Part shown: positions 12,625-14,870 of the stretch, piece after piece
Numbering within the stretch: position 1 is the first letter of the stretch
How the letters are laid out: each line of letters opens with the position of its first letter
Assembly (NCBI GenBank): GCA_002293365.1
Contig: DBDD01000075.1
Coordinates: forward strand, 2,338-17,207
DNA from: Christensenella sp. UBA941
GTDB taxonomy: Bacteria > Bacillota > Clostridia > Christensenellales > UBA941
DNA: 14,870 bases
Direction: 5' to 3'
Translations under genes and position numbers: made by a program
Notes under the pieces: model-generated
What the model was told of the DNA's origin: nothing
What the model saw: the letters and a program-made list of their open reading frames with translations, nothing else
Databases searched by the model: none

Positions 12625-13638
12625 TCAAACGCTCCGCTCGGTAGAGCTATTATCTTGTGACGCGCGAGCCTTGGCGCATGCTTCCATCGCTTCATGCAAT
12701 TGCTTCAAGAGCTCTTCTTTCACATCGGCCAATTGGCCGGCAATGGTACAGCCCGCGGCGCGCTGGTGTCCGCCGCCGCCAAAGCGCGCGGCAAACGCGC
12801 CCACATCAAAATCGCGTTTGGAGCGTAAGCTGACCTTGATGACTTCTTTCTCCTTTTCGCGTAAAAAGACAGCCGTTTCGACCGAATCGATATCACGGAT
12901 CAATTCGATCATGCCTTCCATATCCGGCGCGCCGCCGTACGTATTCAACTCTTCGCGCGTAACATAGCTTACGCTTATAGCGCCTTCCATTAGCAATTCG
13001 ACGCGCGAAAGAATTAGTCCAAGCAGCCTTGTACGCGAAAACGACCGGCTCCGATAGAGCCTATCCGTAATTGAAGGCATATCGAGGCCGTATTCGGTAA
13101 GCTTGGCGGCGACGGCGAATGTTTCCGGCGTAGTGTTGGAATAGGCAAAATGCCCGGTATCGGTCGAAATAGCGACAAAAACGCATAGCGCGAGTTCGTA
13201 GTTTAAACTAACGCCCAGCGCGCCAATCAAGTCATATATAAGCGCGCCTGTACTCGAAGCGTCCGGCTCGATCCAGCTATTGTCCGCAAAGCCAGGATTG
13301 GTAATATGATGATCTATGTTAATCGTATGCGTTACTCGCGTAAAAACGGCCTGAAACGAGCCCAGCCGCTGTAAATCGGCGCAATCGACAGCTACGATAC
13401 AGTCGGGTTTAAACGGTAGCTTATCGGCCCCTATGCACATCTCCCGGGCGAATGGCAAAAACTCGTATACTGCGGGTACGGGTGAATCGCACGCCATACA
13501 TGCGCGTTTGCCCAACGCTTTTAACGCGCCGAAAAGCGCACATGTTGAGCCGATCGTGTCCCCGTCAGGAGACGCGTGCGCGACGAGCAGAATATTGTCG
13601 AGCTGCTTTAGCTCCGCCGCAACGAGGCTGCTACGCAT
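12625..13638 (-). CDS. nrnA: DHH/DHHA1 phosphoesterase, NrnA-type nanoRNase/pAp phosphatase
   Basis: A 337-aa protein. It degrades very short RNAs and, in characterised relatives, also dephosphorylates 3'-phosphoadenosine 5'-phosphate. Metal-binding motifs of the DHH domain are all present: AHASPDGDTIGS (His21, Asp25, Asp27), VAVDCAD (Asp85), IDHH (Asp109-His110-His111) and STDTGHF (Asp160). The DHHA1 domain carries FGGGGHQRAAGC at 286-297. The ATG at 13638 lies within the end of rbfA (8-nt overlap), so the two are translationally coupled. The rbfA-nrnA-truB order is standard in Firmicutes. Confidence 0.95.
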   Translation of the reverse strand: MRSSLVAAELKQLDNILLVAHASPDGDTIGSTCALFGALKALGKRACMACDSPVPAVYEFLPFAREMCIGADKLPFKPDCIVAVDCADLQRLGSFQAVFTRVTHTINIDHHITNPGFADNSWIEPDASSTGALIYDLIGALGVSLNYELALCVFVAISTDTGHFAYSNTTPETFAVAAKLTEYGLDMPSITDRLYRSRSFSRTRLLGLILSRVELLMEGAISVSYVTREELNTYGGAPDMEGMIELIRDIDSVETAVFLREKEKEVIKVSLRSKRDFDVGAFAARFGGGGHQRAAGCTIAGQLADVKEELLKQLHEAMEACAKARASQDNSSTERSV

Positions 13639-14005
13639 CGGCGTCCTTTTCAGCGTTTCTCTGCTTTTGAATATCGTCGATAACCTTGGCGATATGGACG
13701 CTGTACGCTATAGACTCGTCCAATTCGAAATGAAAAGCGGGCATGCGCCGAACATCGATATATGCAGCGACGGCATGACCTATAAACCCCGCCGCGTTGC
13801 GAAGCGCTTGGATCGACGCCTGGCGCTGATCCTCGTCGGCATAGACGCTGACAAAAACTTTCGCGTGCTTAAGGTCTTTCGTAACCTCGACGCGGGAGAC
13901 TGTGCACATATCGCTCACGCGCGGGTCTTTAATGTCGCTGCGAATGGCTTCGCTAAGCGCCTTTTTGAATTCTTCGTTCATCCGGTCGGAACGCGTATCG
14001 CGCAA
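13631..14005 (-). CDS. rbfA: 30S ribosome-binding factor RbfA
   Basis: A 124-aa protein. It is a KH-type factor that helps mature the 5' end of 16S rRNA in the 30S subunit. The start is taken as TTG 14005, because a perfect AAGGAGG (14020-14014) lies 8 nt upstream and the protein then opens MRDTRSDRMNEEFKKALSEAI like its relatives. An in-frame ATG at 14026 would make the Shine-Dalgarno sequence part of the coding region and has no site of its own. Family motifs: KDPRVSDMCTVSRVEVTKDL, the KVFVSVY strand and MPAFHFELDESI. It overlaps nrnA and is separated from infB by a palindromic element. Confidence 0.93.
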   Translation of the reverse strand: MRDTRSDRMNEEFKKALSEAIRSDIKDPRVSDMCTVSRVEVTKDLKHAKVFVSVYADEDQRQASIQALRNAAGFIGHAVAAYIDVRRMPAFHFELDESIAYSVHIAKVIDDIQKQRNAEKDADA

Positions 14006-14057
14006 TGCTTGCGCCTCCTTTTTCATCCAGATAAGCGCTGATTAACTCTCCTACGCT

Positions 14058-14136
14058 GTAGGGGCGAACAGTGTTCGCCCGTGACCACAAAAGTCAACAT
14101 TCACGATAGTCACGGGAGCACACTTTGCTCCCCTAC
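14058..14136. repeat. Head-to-head pair of GTAGGG palindromic units between infB and rbfA
   Basis: A 79-nt element, the same length as the one after nadE. The left unit is GGGCGAAC/GTTCGCCC-type and the right unit GGGAGCA/TGCTCCC. Each is 28 nt with GTAGGGG at the outside and CGTGAC at the inside, facing each other across a 23-nt centre. It occupies most of the infB-rbfA gap and lies 17 nt after the infB stop codon. Confidence 0.88.
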
Positions 14137-14153
14137 AAGGTTAGAATAACTAA

Positions 14154-14870
14154 TTATCTCTTTACTTCTTCAGTAATATACGCTTCAAATATATCGCCTT
14201 CTTTTATATCGTTGAAATTGGCTAGGCCTATGCCGCACTCGTAGCCGGCGGCGACTTCCTTCGCGTCGTCCTTGAAGCGCTTAAGCGAATCTAGCAAGCC
14301 GTCGTGGATGACCGTACCGTCGCGAACTACGCGGATCTTCGCGTTGCGAGTAACCTTGCCGTCCTGTACGTAGCAGCCCGCGATCGTGCCGATATTCGAT
14401 ACCTTGAATATCTGGCGTACTTCGACGTGCCCGATGTCCACATCCTTGAATTCTGGCGCGAGCATACCCTTGATAGCCTTTTCGACGTCCTCTATTGCCT
14501 GATAGATAACCCTATATAGCCTTACGTCTATCTTTTCTTTGTCGGCAGCGGCGCGCGCCGAGCTGTTTGGGCGGACGTTGAAACCGATGATGATCGCGTT
14601 TGCCGTACCGGCGAGCATAACGTCGGCTTCGGTAATCGCGCCAACCGCGCCATGGATAACGCGCACGCGAACCTCGTCGTTGCTGATCTTTTCGAGCGCT
14701 TGTTTAACGGCCTCCACGCTGCCTTGAACGTCGGCCTTGACGATAAGGTTGAGGTCTTTTAAATTGCCCTCGCTGATCTTCTGGAACAAGTCGTCCAGCG
14801 TGACCTTTGCGGATTGCTTTATCTGCGCGGCTTTAATCTTATCTCTGCGCTCCTCGGCGACCTGGCGCGA
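14154..14870 (-). CDS. infB: Translation initiation factor IF-2, C-terminal part (runs off the window)
   Basis: Open from the window end (14870) to the stop at 14154, giving the last 238 residues; the start and the GTP-binding domain lie outside. IF-2 brings initiator fMet-tRNA to the 30S subunit. The visible part opens with SRQVAEERRDKIKAAQIKQ and the LDDLFQKI helix. It continues through NLIVKADVQGSVEA and HGAVGAITEADV (domain 3), the long KAIKGMLAPEF helix region, and the C-terminal beta barrel that binds fMet-tRNA (VRQIFKVSNIGTIAGCYV to EAYITEEVKR). No frameshift is seen. It is the first gene of the infB-rbfA-nrnA-truB-ribF run inside the window. Confidence 0.97.
   Translation of the reverse strand, partial: SRQVAEERRDKIKAAQIKQSAKVTLDDLFQKISEGNLKDLNLIVKADVQGSVEAVKQALEKISNDEVRVRVIHGAVGAITEADVMLAGTANAIIIGFNVRPNSSARAAADKEKIDVRLYRVIYQAIEDVEKAIKGMLAPEFKDVDIGHVEVRQIFKVSNIGTIAGCYVQDGKVTRNAKIRVVRDGTVIHDGLLDSLKRFKDDAKEVAAGYECGIGLANFNDIKEGDIFEAYITEEVKR

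Noticed and set aside
12413..12967. Plus-strand 184-codon frame across truB and nrnA
   Set aside because: Antisense shadow: Ser/Pro/Lys-rich, no start signal, and it crosses a real gene boundary.
13433..14041. Plus-strand 202-codon frame across nrnA and rbfA
   Set aside because: It lies opposite two well-supported genes, has no upstream site and shows no family motif.
8163..14136. Repeated palindromes considered as a CRISPR array or IS ends
   Set aside because: The copies are kilobases apart with no regular spacers, and no transposase or cas gene lies between them.

Overview
The window looks like a piece of chromosome from a Clostridia-type Firmicute, probably an uncultured anaerobe. The grounds are the infB-rbfA-nrnA-truB-ribF gene order, strong AAGGAGG-type ribosome binding sites, several TTG and GTG starts, sigma-A-like promoters and middling GC content judged by eye. 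Nothing in it looks like a phage, integrative element, CRISPR array, tRNA or rRNA.

Layout. Positions 1-1136 carry a secreted acidic protein with an unexpected GGADGPT motif near its C-terminus. A short palindromic repeat and a strong bidirectional terminator follow. Positions 1408-2391 encode a cytoplasmic serine hydrolase of the beta-lactamase fold. A GIY-YIG family gene converges on it (2386-2742, minus). Positions 2907-5219 (plus) hold a small unknown protein, an ECF-like sigma factor with a Cys-containing C-terminal extension, a four-helix membrane protein and a DUF2461 protein. The last three are closely spaced and look like one operon. Two hairpin terminators separate this block from a minus-strand transketolase (5325-7304), which lies downstream of a second DUF2461 gene (7359-8027). 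A divergent promoter pair at about 8059-8135 drives that DUF2461 gene and, on the plus strand, nadE (8239-9969). The NadE synthetase half is intact, but its glutaminase half has lost the expected catalytic residues. Next come, on the minus strand, a CxxC heavy-metal-binding protein (10060-10275) and a tiny Gly/Met/Cys-rich protein (10436-10642).

Positions 10753-14870 are the downstream half of the classic nusA-infB operon on the minus strand: infB (3' part only), rbfA, nrnA, truB and ribF. These link translation initiation, 30S maturation, nanoRNA turnover, tRNA pseudouridylation and flavin cofactor synthesis. rbfA/nrnA overlap by 8 nt and nrnA/truB are 3 nt apart.

The most notable non-coding structure is a family of palindromic elements at five loci (1172, 8163, 9966, 11640, 14058). 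They are built from a roughly 28-nt unit that starts GTAGGG. Most loci carry two units head to head. The hairpin arms differ from unit to unit but almost always still pair. Two copies sit inside the infB operon, one lies in the nadE leader, and one supplies the nadE stop codon.
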